A stretch of 64,000 nt of DNA from an uncultured Paracoccaceae bacterium. Lineage in GTDB: Bacteria; Pseudomonadota; Alphaproteobacteria; Rhodobacterales; Rhodobacteraceae. The position numbers and the translations under genes were made by a program. Shown here one piece after another: positions 8,735 to 15,992 of the stretch (positions are counted from its first letter, which is position 1; the number at the start of each line of letters is the position of its first letter). The stretch spans positions 62,001-126,000 of the forward strand of contig CANKYO010000013.1 of the NCBI GenBank assembly GCA_947488175.1, given 5' to 3'. A model generated the notes under the pieces. The model saw nothing but the letters and a program-made list of their open reading frames with translations. It did no database searches and was not told where the DNA came from.

Positions 8735-8910
8735 TGGACATGCGGTCAAGCCAGCGTCATTCGGTTGCCGACGATCGCTCCAAGGCTTGAGGTGCCACGT
8801 CAAACACAGTTAAAGCGGACCAGCGGATGCTCAAACCAACACTGATCGCCATCACCCAGCGTATTTCGCAGTAACGCACAGGAGGCAACAATCCGCCGAT
8901 GCGCATTCGA

Positions 8911-8926
8911 TTAACCATACGTTAAC
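8911..8926. promoter_or_regulatory. CtrA-type box upstream of small gene
   Basis: TTAACCATACGTTAAC is a full TTAA-N7-TTAAC site and is followed by CAT, giving a repeated TTAACCAT. It lies 46 bases before the likely GTG start of the small gene at 8973. It is nearly identical to the site at 12481-12496. Confidence 0.65.
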
Positions 8927-8972
8927 CATATGAGCCAATCATTTAATGAACAACAACCGGAGGGCTAAGGAC

Positions 8973-9152
8973 GTGTACGAAGCCACTGAAGAACAGCGAC
9001 TAATGATCAGGTATTATGAAGCACGCCGTCTGGGATTTGTTCATACGGCCGCTGCCATTAAAACTCTGATAGGGCATGATATTTTCCGTCGCAATGTCGA
9101 TATCGTGGAAACGAGAACCGAGCGTGAGGTGCCTATCTCGCATCTTGAGTGA
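8973..9152 (+). CDS. Small basic protein, unknown
   Basis: This gives 59 residues from GTG at 8973, preceded at nine bases by CGGAGG. An upstream ATG at 8946 in frame would add nine residues (MNNNRRAKD) but has no ribosome site, and the purine-rich CGGAGG lies inside that extension, so GTG is preferred. The sequence (YEATEEQRLMIRYYEARRLGFVHTAAAIKTL...) is helical and charged and could be a small DNA- or protein-binding factor. No family is recognised. A CtrA-type box lies just upstream, which implies control by the CtrA system. Confidence 0.6.
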   Translation: MYEATEEQRLMIRYYEARRLGFVHTAAAIKTLIGHDIFRRNVDIVETRTEREVPISHLE

Positions 9153-9173
9153 GAAACATCGGTTCACAAAACA

Positions 9174-9398
9174 TCACAGCCCTAATTCCGTTGGGGGGTT
9201 GGGCCGGTCATTTTCTAATGCGGCGACGGCGATGAAAAGCGCATTGCTCGAGGAATGCTTTCCTTCTCTTGCAAAAGCGTACGCCTGTCTCTCCAGCTTC
9301 AAGATCAATTCGTCAAAGTTGGAATCATCGTTTCCGCAAAGATACCTTTCGGAAACTATATATGCATGAGACTTGACCTCTTGTAATGTACTTTGCAA
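9174..9398 (-). CDS. Small hypothetical protein
   Basis: This gives 74 residues from TTG at 9398, with AAGAGGAG eight bases upstream, a strong ribosome site that makes the unusual start credible. The product is helical (SNFDELILKLERQAYAFAREGKHSSSNALFIAVAALENDRPN) with no recognised domain. It is convergent with the small gene at 8973-9152, the stops being 21 bases apart. Confidence 0.5.
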   Translation of the reverse strand: MQSTLQEVKSHAYIVSERYLCGNDDSNFDELILKLERQAYAFAREGKHSSSNALFIAVAALENDRPNPPTELGL

Positions 9399-9706
9399 CA
9401 GACTTGCTCCTCTTCACTGAACCTCAGGCGCAAAATAGATCGCCGTAGTTCTAAATTATGGTTAACCCCAACTTGAAATCTCTCGTATTGGCTAACTTTG
9501 ACGATTCTATTGCCAATTCTGTTCCAAAATATGGTGAGTTCGTGTTTGAATGTGTCACAACAGATCCAGCAACCCGTCAACACTTAGGTTTTACCTCCCG
9601 ACAGCCGTTTTGAGACTGTTCTCATCCGGATGCCCCATAACTCCAAGGCCGCAAGTTCACATTGCGCCAAGTGGCCGCACTTTGTGACCTCCACGAGCTC
9701 GGTTGG

Positions 9707-9820
9707 TCACTTCAAGCCGAGTCGACGTCGCAGCCTTTCAAGCGCATCCTGGGACTGCGCCTGCGTCAAGAAGCGAAGAAGTACATGAATGTCGTTGTTC
9801 ATTTGATCGTTACTCGGCAT
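9707..9820 (-). CDS. Very small protein (37 residues) below a CtrA-type box
   Basis: ATG at 9818-9820 is preceded by AAGGA at nine bases. The product runs MPSNDQMNNDIHVLLRFLTQ then AQSQDALERLRRRLGLK and stop. It has a short polar start, an amphipathic helix and a basic C-terminal RLRRRLGLK. A TTAA-N7-TTAAC site lies 65 bases upstream. Size and charge suggest a small regulatory protein, but there is no recognised family. Confidence 0.4.
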   Translation of the reverse strand: MPSNDQMNNDIHVLLRFLTQAQSQDALERLRRRLGLK

Positions 9821-9884
9821 GTAGCTCTGTCCTTTAATGGCCATATTTGGAAACCCGCGAGCACATATCTTCAGATCAAAATGG

Positions 9885-9900
9885 TTAAGAGGCTCTTAAC
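9885..9900. promoter_or_regulatory. CtrA-type box, also a near-perfect dyad
   Basis: TTAAGAGGCTCTTAAC has two half sites seven bases apart. With the base before it, GTTAAGAG-G-CTCTTAAC is an 8-bp inverted repeat around one base. It lies between the minus-strand 37-residue gene (65 bases away) and the plus-strand histidine kinase (268 bases away), so it could serve either. Confidence 0.55.
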
Positions 9901-10167
9901 ACCGGCGCAATTAGCAAGCACATGACCGCGTTCATAAGATATCAGGACACTGTAGAAGCCAAAAGCGTCAGTGACGAACAGCTATTTCAGCGTCATCAAG
10001 GCCTTTGATCTAACCACATCTCCGCGGATTACTGTGAGCTAAGTTACGTCGAAACCTGTCAAAGGATTGAGGATTGACTCACTGCAGTCAGCGAGCTCGT
10101 CAATTTTTGCTTTCTGTTAGGGTAAAGATGTCACGCTATCTAGCGTCAACGACAAAGGATGCGCTGT
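9901..10167. other. Leader region of the histidine kinase gene
   Basis: About 270 bases containing no recognisable gene, terminator or dyad beyond the box on its left edge. The kinase promoter must lie here. Confidence 0.35.
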
Positions 10168-11184
10168 ATGACGAACTTCTACCCAATCTCCGTTGGATCA
10201 ACGCAAAACACTCCCCGCCTGGGCATTGGGGTGATGGACTATGAGGAAAACACCCTGGAGTTGGATGACGTCGCCAGCCATTTTCTAGGGCTACCGAACG
10301 GGGTCCCAATCACAAGATGCAAGCTTCGCGACGTGTTGCACCCCGACGATGCCAAAAAACTGACGGAATGGTCAGCAGCAACCTCATCCGCAGGGCAACC
10401 GCAGACGATTGCGACGAATCTCAGGGTCCAACAAAGGCATGGTGGATATCGCCTGATCCACCTTCGGGAAGCTACTGATCTGCCGATCTACCCCTATATG
10501 GCCGAGCGTCAACTGGGCATATTCGCAATTACTGACTTGGCTGAGAATGCAGAAGACCATCAGACGCTCCAGTTGATCCTGAATGAACAAAATCATCGCA
10601 TCAGTAACTTCCTGACGGTCATTGGTGTGATTGCCAAAAGGCTCTGTCAAACGCGTCAGGACCAGGAGTTTTGTGCTAGGTTCTTGGAAAAAATCAAAAG
10701 TCTCTCACTCAGCGCAGAGAGGTTGTCACAACGTCATACATCAATGATGTCCTTGAGAGATCTCATCGACGCTCAACTCACCGCATTCAAATGCAATGAC
10801 AGATATGACATCGCGATCTCAGGGCCGGCCATTTTTGTCCGCGATGGCGCGATAAGACCGCTGTCGATGGCATTTTATGAGTTGGCATCAAACGCCGCGA
10901 AGTATGGCGGGCTCTCTAATTCTTCAGGATCCATCGAAGTCAGTTGGGAGTGGATTGGTTGCTCTGCTGATCAGTTGGCCATTTGTTGGCACGAAACCTC
11001 AGGAGCACCAATACCAGCGCCGAAAAAGGAAGGGTTCGGTTTCCACATTCTCAAGAAGTCACTGCCGCTTAGTCTGGGAGGTGAAGTAGACATCAGCTTC
11101 CAAGAGGAGGCGCTCACCTTTCAGTTTTATTGTCCATCGCATCACATGGGTCTCGACGATCCACAGCCTGTAAATCGAGGATAG
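10168..11184 (+). CDS. PAS-HWE/HisKA_2 family sensor histidine kinase
   Basis: The product has 338 residues. Residues ~15-125 form a PAS-like sensor (LGIGVMDYEE, VLHPDDA, YRLIHLREATD). The phospho-acceptor helix reads LNEQNHRISNFLTVIGVIAKR with His about residue 143, the pattern of HWE/HisKA_2 kinases. The ATPase part has the N box FYELASNAAKYGGLS and the family's EGFGFHILKKSLP near the end. No membrane segment is present, so it should be cytosolic. Start: ATG at 10168 has AAAGG nine bases upstream, while ATG at 10159 directly abuts it. There is no receiver gene next to it; the CtrA-like regulator 1.5 kb downstream is the nearest possible partner (inference). Confidence 0.85.
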   Translation: MTNFYPISVGSTQNTPRLGIGVMDYEENTLELDDVASHFLGLPNGVPITRCKLRDVLHPDDAKKLTEWSAATSSAGQPQTIATNLRVQQRHGGYRLIHLREATDLPIYPYMAERQLGIFAITDLAENAEDHQTLQLILNEQNHRISNFLTVIGVIAKRLCQTRQDQEFCARFLEKIKSLSLSAERLSQRHTSMMSLRDLIDAQLTAFKCNDRYDIAISGPAIFVRDGAIRPLSMAFYELASNAAKYGGLSNSSGSIEVSWEWIGCSADQLAICWHETSGAPIPAPKKEGFGFHILKKSLPLSLGGEVDISFQEEALTFQFYCPSHHMGLDDPQPVNRG

Positions 11185-11674
11185 TACACAACTCTATCGG
11201 GCTTTGCTTGCGTCACGATGCAACTCCTTTGGAGAAATGAGGCTACTGCGATGCTTGGCAAGCTGAGGAAGTTGACGGCTGGCAAGGGCACGATGGGCCT
11301 TAATGAATGATGCTAGCGTGAGTGAAGTCAAAAGGCTGGAGACCTTACCTTTTTTCGTTAGAGAGCTCACTACCGGGATAGGATAACGGATCCTATCCTT
11401 TCGTAAATCTTGTGATTTGGCCCATAGTTACTCACACGCCAGAGATAAGCATTTCTGTTAAGACCGAGGGGCAAGGTCTAACCTGTCTCTTTGGACAGGA
11501 ATCACAGATTCCTGCATTGGCTAAAACTGTAAGTTTGTTAGTTAACGCTTCGAATGGCCGCATGCAGCGATTCAATACGAGTAAGGACATAGACCCTCCA
11601 CACGATCTTCGGCCAGGAAATGGGCCGTCATTCGTTTGAGATAACGAATGCGTAGAACGTGTCGGGTACTTTGG
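11185..11674. other. Stretch with no supported gene
   Basis: Nearly 500 bases after the kinase gene. I find no frame with a ribosome site and family resemblance, and no terminator hairpin followed by a T tract. Confidence 0.35.
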
Positions 11675-11893
11675 ATGGTAAGAATGAACAGAGTCGTGGA
11701 AATACTAGCCTCAAGCTTGACCAATGACGAGGCCTGCAATTTGCGAGCAATGGCCATTAGGCCCAATGAGATAAGTGCTTGCGGAGTACAATCGCTCATC
11801 GATCTGAGACTGGTCGAACGTAGCGCACCAGACGGCTTGCCTTGTGTGGCCCCACTTGGCGTTCAAGTGCTCGCAAATGTATTTTCGAGGTAG
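11675..11893 (+). CDS. Possible small winged-helix DNA-binding protein
   Basis: This gives 72 residues if ATG at 11675 is used (ATG at 11684 and 11648 are alternatives, none with a strong ribosome site). The C-terminal half, VQSLIDLRLVERSAPDGLPCVAPLGVQVLANVF, has the look of the last helix and wing of a winged-helix regulator (compare LIxLGLVERxxDGxxxLTPLGxxVLA). The N-terminal half is short for a full domain, so it may be a degraded or minimal regulator. Confidence 0.35.
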   Translation: MVRMNRVVEILASSLTNDEACNLRAMAIRPNEISACGVQSLIDLRLVERSAPDGLPCVAPLGVQVLANVFSR

Positions 11894-12656
11894 ATTACGA
11901 AGGCGCTAAGTGTTCCCAGTATCGCTTGCGCCCTCAAATTGCCAATTATGTTTAGTCGTCGAGGAAGACGAAGCGACAATCTCGCCCGCTGTCATGGGTG
12001 ACAATCCGTGCTGCGCAGTAACTCGGAATGGCCCATAACACCGCCCTAATCATTGACACTCGCTCTGTGCAGCTCCCCACATAGCGCCTCAATTTGCGGT
12101 CGGCCTGCTCTCACAGTGGAAGAAAAGGACGTTGATAGAGAAGCCGCTTCAAGTCTTTGCGGCGACATACCCCATAGCAGCGGGTCGTGCTCCCGATCAA
12201 CGGCTGGCTGGTGACCAATGCCTTAATGAACTCCGCCCCCGATGCTGAGCTGTGCCCGCCATTGAATTGCGTCACGGCGCAAGGGACGACAGCCACCATA
12301 GCCCACACGCGAGCCTCAATCGATTCACCTCTCGGGCGTATTATCAATGAACAGGAGGGTACAAATGCCGAACCGGGCAACCTATCTACATGGCGGACGT
12401 TATTTGGAGTAGTTCAAAACCTCAGATGAATTGGATTGACGCGAAGTCATCCGATTTTCAGTGAATGCCAAGTCGACTTATTAACCATTCGTTAACCATT
12501 CTTAAGAAGTCTTGACACAAGGCGTTGCGAAATAGCAGTCGATTTGTTTTGCCAAAGCAATCGTGAGTCAGTAATCGCCCTGGCTGGATCACCGATCGAA
12601 CTCCCTGCAGGCGAGGGTTTATCGACGTCGTATATGCCTGCCGGAGTACTCACCAA
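11894..12656. other. Stretch upstream of the CtrA paralogue
   Basis: About 760 bases. It contains a 15-codon frame with an ideal ribosome site (12365-12412, AGGAGGGTACAA before ATG), which may be a gene remnant or leader peptide, and the CtrA-type box with a third half site at 12481-12505. No longer gene is supported. Confidence 0.4.
12481..12505. promoter_or_regulatory. CtrA-type box with a third half site, upstream of the ctrA paralogue
   Basis: TTAACCATTCGTTAACC (12481-12497) is a full TTAA-N7-TTAAC site, and a third TTAA follows six bases later at 12502-12505. It lies about 150 bases before the start of the CtrA-like gene, so self-control or control by the canonical CtrA is likely. Confidence 0.65.
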
Positions 12657-13337
12657 GTGCAGATACTGCTGATTGAAGACGATCCGACGATGTCCAAGAG
12701 CATTGAACAGATTCTGGCTCGAGCGAACGCGCAAGTCTGTTCGGCAGACACGGGACAAACCGGAATCAAACTCGCAAGATCAAAAGAGTATAACTTGATC
12801 ATGTTGGACCTACACCTGCCAGATATGTCTGGCCGCGAGGTTCTCAAGAATTTACGGAGTAATTCTGTCGAAACCCCCATTCTCGTCCTCTCGGGTGATG
12901 ACACGAGGGAGAGCAAGCTGGCAAGTTTCGGCCTCGGCGCAGATGATTATTTGACCAAACCATTCCACCGTGAAGAGCTAATAGCGCGCATTTTCGCGAT
13001 CATGCGGCGGGTCCGCAACAAGATGCAACCAACGATCAGAATCGACCAAGTTGTCGTCAACCTTGATACTGAGATTGTGAAGGTCGATGGTACACCCTTG
13101 AAGATGACGCACAAGGAGTATCAGGTCCTCGAACTCCTGTGTCTACGCCGGGGCAGGACCGTTACAAAGGAAATGTTCTTGAACCATCTTTATGCCGGAA
13201 TAGACGAACCGAATGTCAAGGCAATTAACGTTTTCGTCTGTAAGTTGCGTCGGAGACTGTCGGACGCAACAAATGGAACAAACTACATCAAGACGATTTG
13301 GGGGCAGGGTTATATGTTGCGTGGGATAGACCACTAG
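12657..13337 (+). CDS. CtrA-like response regulator (divergent paralogue)
   Basis: The product has 226 residues, with receiver plus OmpR/PhoB-type winged-helix domains. The receiver has the acidic pocket EDDP (7-10), the phospho-acceptor Asp51 in LIMLDLHLPDM, the same number as in CtrA, and the conserved Lys in YLTKPFHREEL. The DNA-binding domain keeps the CtrA-specific text KEYQVLELL, KEMFLNHLYAG and VFVCKLRRRL, with NYIKTIWGQGYMLR at the end. It differs from what I know of housekeeping CtrA by lacking the C-terminal tail after LR and by many substitutions, so I read it as a paralogue and give no symbol. The start is GTG with GGAG ten bases upstream. A CtrA-type box stands upstream. Confidence 0.85.
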   Translation: MQILLIEDDPTMSKSIEQILARANAQVCSADTGQTGIKLARSKEYNLIMLDLHLPDMSGREVLKNLRSNSVETPILVLSGDDTRESKLASFGLGADDYLTKPFHREELIARIFAIMRRVRNKMQPTIRIDQVVVNLDTEIVKVDGTPLKMTHKEYQVLELLCLRRGRTVTKEMFLNHLYAGIDEPNVKAINVFVCKLRRRLSDATNGTNYIKTIWGQGYMLRGIDH

Positions 13338-13410
13338 CGACTGTATCTTCAGTCAATGCTATGAGACCATTTGTGGCGTAATTTGACGAGAGTTTTTACG
13401 ATTGTTACGA

Positions 13411-13715
13411 GCCTTCTGGCGACGGTTGGCTGCGCGCCGCAAACACTGAAGGAATGGGTCAAGAAGGTCGAGATTGATGCAGGCCAGCGAGGCGGCATCA
13501 CGACCGAACAGGCCTAGAAGATGAAGGCGCCTGAACGCGAGGTTCGCGAGCTGAAGCAGGCCAATGAGGTCCTTCGCAAGGCGTCCGCATATTTTGCCCA
13601 GGCGGAGCTTGACCTCCCACTGAAACGATGAACCAGTTCATAGAAGATCACTGTGCTGATTATGGGGTCGAGACAATCGCCGCCCAACATCTTTCATACC
13701 GACCTGCGCCATCCA
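13411..13715 (+). pseudogene. IS3-family transposase remnant: orfA 3' part and orfB start
   Basis: Translation gives TVGCAPQTLKEWVKKVEIDA then GQRGGITTEQA, a stop (TAG at 13515), [32 protein letters not shown]. This is the typical C-terminal half of the small IS3-family OrfA with its leucine-zipper-like helix. After the OrfA stop, [17 protein letters not shown] matches the start of OrfB. The rest of OrfB and its DDE catalytic core are missing. Confidence 0.85.
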
Positions 13716-13830
13716 ATACCATCCGCACAGCGCGTTCGCGCACTTGTGGTGAAAACTTGTTCGTTATCTTTGTCATGATGCTCCATCCTTCTCACGAGTT
13801 GGAGCCTCCGGAAAACCCTGCGCGGTTCAC
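13716..13830 (-). mobile_element. Inverted IS3-family end with orfA 5' part
   Basis: On the minus strand, an ATG near 13777 begins [20 protein letters not shown] then LDGAGRYE, the N-terminus of an IS3-family OrfA. Outside it lies TGAACCGCGCAGGGTTTTCC, which has the form of a terminal inverted repeat of this family (ending near 13829). It is in opposite orientation to the neighbouring orfA 3' part, so the element is both truncated and internally inverted, or two copies have been joined. Confidence 0.7.
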
Positions 13831-13834
13831 ATCG

Positions 13835-14776
13835 CTATAGTAACTGCCGTCTCCCTGCATCTTCTACTTCTTGATACCAGTTGCCATGCGAGCAATCAGC
13901 CACGACCTGATTACGACCGCGTCTCTTTGCGTCGTATAACAACTCATCGGCTCGCTTCAGGACCGCTGAACCATCCAACGTAGTGGATGATGCGCGCGCC
14001 AAGCCAATGCTGGCCGTTACAGATACTTGTCGGCTACCTAATGGTATGATGGTTGCCTGAATGCTTTTCAGCAGTCGATCACAGGCCAGTTTGGCATCTG
14101 ACAGGTCAGTCTCCGGTAGTACAACTGCAAACTCCTCTCCGCCTAGACGGCCCAGGTAGTCAACTGTGCGAAACTCATTGATCATTGTAGCGGAGACTGC
14201 ACGAAGAACCTTGTCGCCAGCATCGTGACCATAGCAGTCGTTGACCTGCTTGAAGTGATCAATGTCGATCATGCCGACGCTAACGGGGTGTTTGTATCGC
14301 CGAGATCGCGCGAACTCGGTTTCCAAGGTCTTGAGAAATGGTCTGCGGTTCGGGAGTTCAGTCAAGAAGTCCGTGTTCGCTTCAATTTGGAGCAACTCAT
14401 AAGCTGTTGTGAGTTCACGAATACTTAGCATGTTAACGAGTTTTCCATGGTCCAGTACCGGCATATGCCGTATCGCATTCGCATGCATCAGACGCAGGAC
14501 CGCGGTAATCTCATCATTCGGCCCGCAAGTGATGACTGAACGCGTCATTACTTCAGCAACAGGAGCTTCGACCGCAGCCGCGTCGTATTTCGCGACGACC
14601 TGTATCAAATCGCGCTCAGAAACGATGCCTTTCAACTGACCCTTCAAGTCAGTGACGACCAAGGCACCAATCCGGTGCTTCAAGAGTTTCTGCGCTGCCG
14701 TGCGCAATGGAGCGTCAGGACGGATACATTCCGGGTGCTTCGACTCTTTCTCAACGAGTAATCTCTCTATTTGCAT
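13835..14776 (-). CDS. CBS-pair diguanylate cyclase
   Basis: Tandem CBS domains occupy residues ~10-130 (LLKHRIGALVVTD, GIVSERDLIQVV, VAEVMTRSVIT, ANAIRHMPVLD). They are followed by a GGDEF domain from ~145 (DFLTELPNRRPF, DIDHFKQVNDCYGHDAGD). The active site is GGEEF and the product-inhibition site RxxD (RTVD) sits five residues before it, so synthesis of cyclic di-GMP with feedback control is expected. CBS pairs sense adenosyl ligands in other proteins. Start: ATG at 14776 gives MQIERLLVEK; a TTG at 14800 would add eight residues without a better ribosome site. Cytosolic, monocistronic, and close to the CtrA paralogue and kinase. Confidence 0.9.
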   Translation of the reverse strand: MQIERLLVEKESKHPECIRPDAPLRTAAQKLLKHRIGALVVTDLKGQLKGIVSERDLIQVVAKYDAAAVEAPVAEVMTRSVITCGPNDEITAVLRLMHANAIRHMPVLDHGKLVNMLSIRELTTAYELLQIEANTDFLTELPNRRPFLKTLETEFARSRRYKHPVSVGMIDIDHFKQVNDCYGHDAGDKVLRAVSATMINEFRTVDYLGRLGGEEFAVVLPETDLSDAKLACDRLLKSIQATIIPLGSRQVSVTASIGLARASSTTLDGSAVLKRADELLYDAKRRGRNQVVADCSHGNWYQEVEDAGRRQLL

Positions 14777-14914
14777 GGTGTAGGTCTCTTTTGGCAGCAA
14801 TATCTGCAGCCTACAAATGAGTTATGAAAACATCCTGAATAAGAGGGCAGCCGAGGGGTTCGCACACCTTCACATGGTATGGCCGCCCTTGGGTCAGCTT
14901 CTGTGACAGCTTGA

Positions 14915-15690
14915 TCAGGCCGACCGGGCCAGATCGAACTCACCCTCCGATGACGCGGGCGAATAGACACTCGTTCGGCGCTGGCTGTGGCGGAATCGGG
15001 CGACGAGGCTCTGCATTTCATCGGCCTTCTGCTGCAAGACCTGGGAAGAATTTGCGCTTTCGTCCACCATGGCGGCGGTCTCCTGCGTCAACTTGTCGAG
15101 CATCAGAATGCCGCTGTTGATTTCAGACAGGTCAGTGACCTGCTCTTCCGCACCATTTGCAATGTCGCGGTTATGCTCCGAAACCTCGCTCACGCTGTCC
15201 AGAACCTGTTCAATCGCCGTGCCCATATCGGCGACCAGCTTGACACCATGGGTGATGTTCTTGTTGGAGTTGACAATAAGATCGCGGATTTGCGCAGCAC
15301 TTTCCGAGGATCTTTGCGCAAGTGCGAGCACCTCAGATGCCACCACGGCAAAACCGCGCCCCGCCTCGCCGGCACGTGCGGCTTCGACCCCCGCATTCAG
15401 CGCCAGGAGGTTGGTTTGGAACGCGATATCATCCATCAACTGAACGATTTGCCCGATCTGGTCCGAAGAATCCTCAATTGTCTTCATCGTAACAACGGCA
15501 TGGGATCGCACATCCTCTCCGTGCTTGGCCTGATCCCGTGCGGTGTCAATCGCCCGCACAATACCCCGCGCGCCGCTAGCGGTGGAATTTACACTCGCGC
15601 TAATCTCATTCATCGCCGCTGCGGTTGTTGAAGTGTCGCGGCCTGGTTTTCCGTGCGGCGCGACAGGTTACCCGCCACAAGCGCGTAAGT
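14915..15690 (-). pseudogene. Methyl-accepting chemotaxis protein, truncated and frameshifted
   Basis: The 3' part encodes a clean MCP signalling domain, including the hairpin tip DDIAFQTNLLALNAGVEAAR and GFAVVASEVLALAQRS. Upstream the same protein continues in a different frame (AGNLSRRTENQAATLQQ), joined to MNEISASVNS only if one base is restored near 15625. Before about 15690 the similarity stops: no HAMP, membrane or ligand domain is present. The gene is therefore both frameshifted and missing its 5' part, next to the proposed island edge. A short product from ATG at 15613 would lack all sensing parts. Confidence 0.75.
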
Positions 15691-15820
15691 CCTGGCTTCA
15701 GGGTTACCGGCAAAACCTCTCCGGACCCATGTGTCTGTGGTGTGGGCTGCGCTGACATAACATGGAGAAGTTAGGCAATTGGAGGCGCACCGGGAAAAAT
15801 CTGCCTAATAAACGCAAATT

Positions 15821-15842
15821 GTTGTACAAACGTTGTACGAAA
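15821..15842. repeat. 11-bp tandem repeat beside the attachment site
   Basis: GTTGTACAAAC (15821-15831) is followed at once by GTTGTACGAAA (15832-15842), 9 of 11 bases the same. It lies 39 bases inside the proposed island end. Tyrosine integrases bind short direct repeats as arm sites near att cores, so this fits, but it is only a position-based inference. Confidence 0.4.
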
Positions 15843-15881
15843 GCTTTTTTCTTACTTAAGGCATTGTTTTATCTATAATAA

Positions 15882-15902
15882 CGAATCTCATCGCCCGCTC
15901 CA
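15882..15902 (+). other. tRNA-Gly 3' fragment, proposed attachment site of an integrated element
   Basis: The 21 bases end in GCCCGCTCCA and read as the end of a tRNA: part of the T loop (CGAAT), the T-stem 3' strand CTCAT, the acceptor strand CGCCCGC, U73 and CCA. U73 with this acceptor strand is typical of tRNA-Gly. Upstream of the fragment the T-stem, anticodon and D arm are absent. Identity begins within the T loop, where many integrases cut. A terminator follows 11 bases later, as after a real tRNA gene. The intact tRNA should lie at the far end of the island, left of this window. Confidence 0.75.
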
Positions 15903-15913
15903 ATTCGATAACA

Positions 15914-15942
15914 AAAAGGCCGACCCCTGTGGTCGGCCTTTT
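15914..15942 (+). terminator. Rho-independent terminator (native tRNA-Gly terminator)
   Basis: AAAAGGCCGACC (15914-15925), a five-base loop and GGTCGGCCTTTT (15931-15942) form a perfect 12-bp stem, followed by GTTTT. It directly follows the tRNA-Gly fragment and would have ended the original tRNA transcript. Confidence 0.9.
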
Positions 15943-15992
15943 GTTTTGGGCGATGTGATCGCTGGCATTTCCTCTGATCGCCAAATGCAAAA

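Larger units (their letters stand above)
8027..8972. other. Regulatory-looking stretch without a supported protein gene
   Basis: About 945 bases. No frame has a convincing ribosome site plus domain. It holds a perfect 14-bp palindrome AAGACAGCTGTCTT (8623-8636), a wider 14-bp inverted repeat (8620-8633 with 8653-8666, one mismatch) and two complete CtrA-type boxes (8720-8734 and 8911-8926). Confidence 0.5.

Noticed and set aside
9662..9925. 87-codon plus-strand frame
   Set aside because: It is antisense to the 37-residue gene with a good ribosome site and crosses the CtrA-type box; no domain.
12111..12380. Opposed frames of 80-89 codons upstream of the CtrA paralogue
   Set aside because: Neither has a ribosome site or family pattern; they are mutual shadows.
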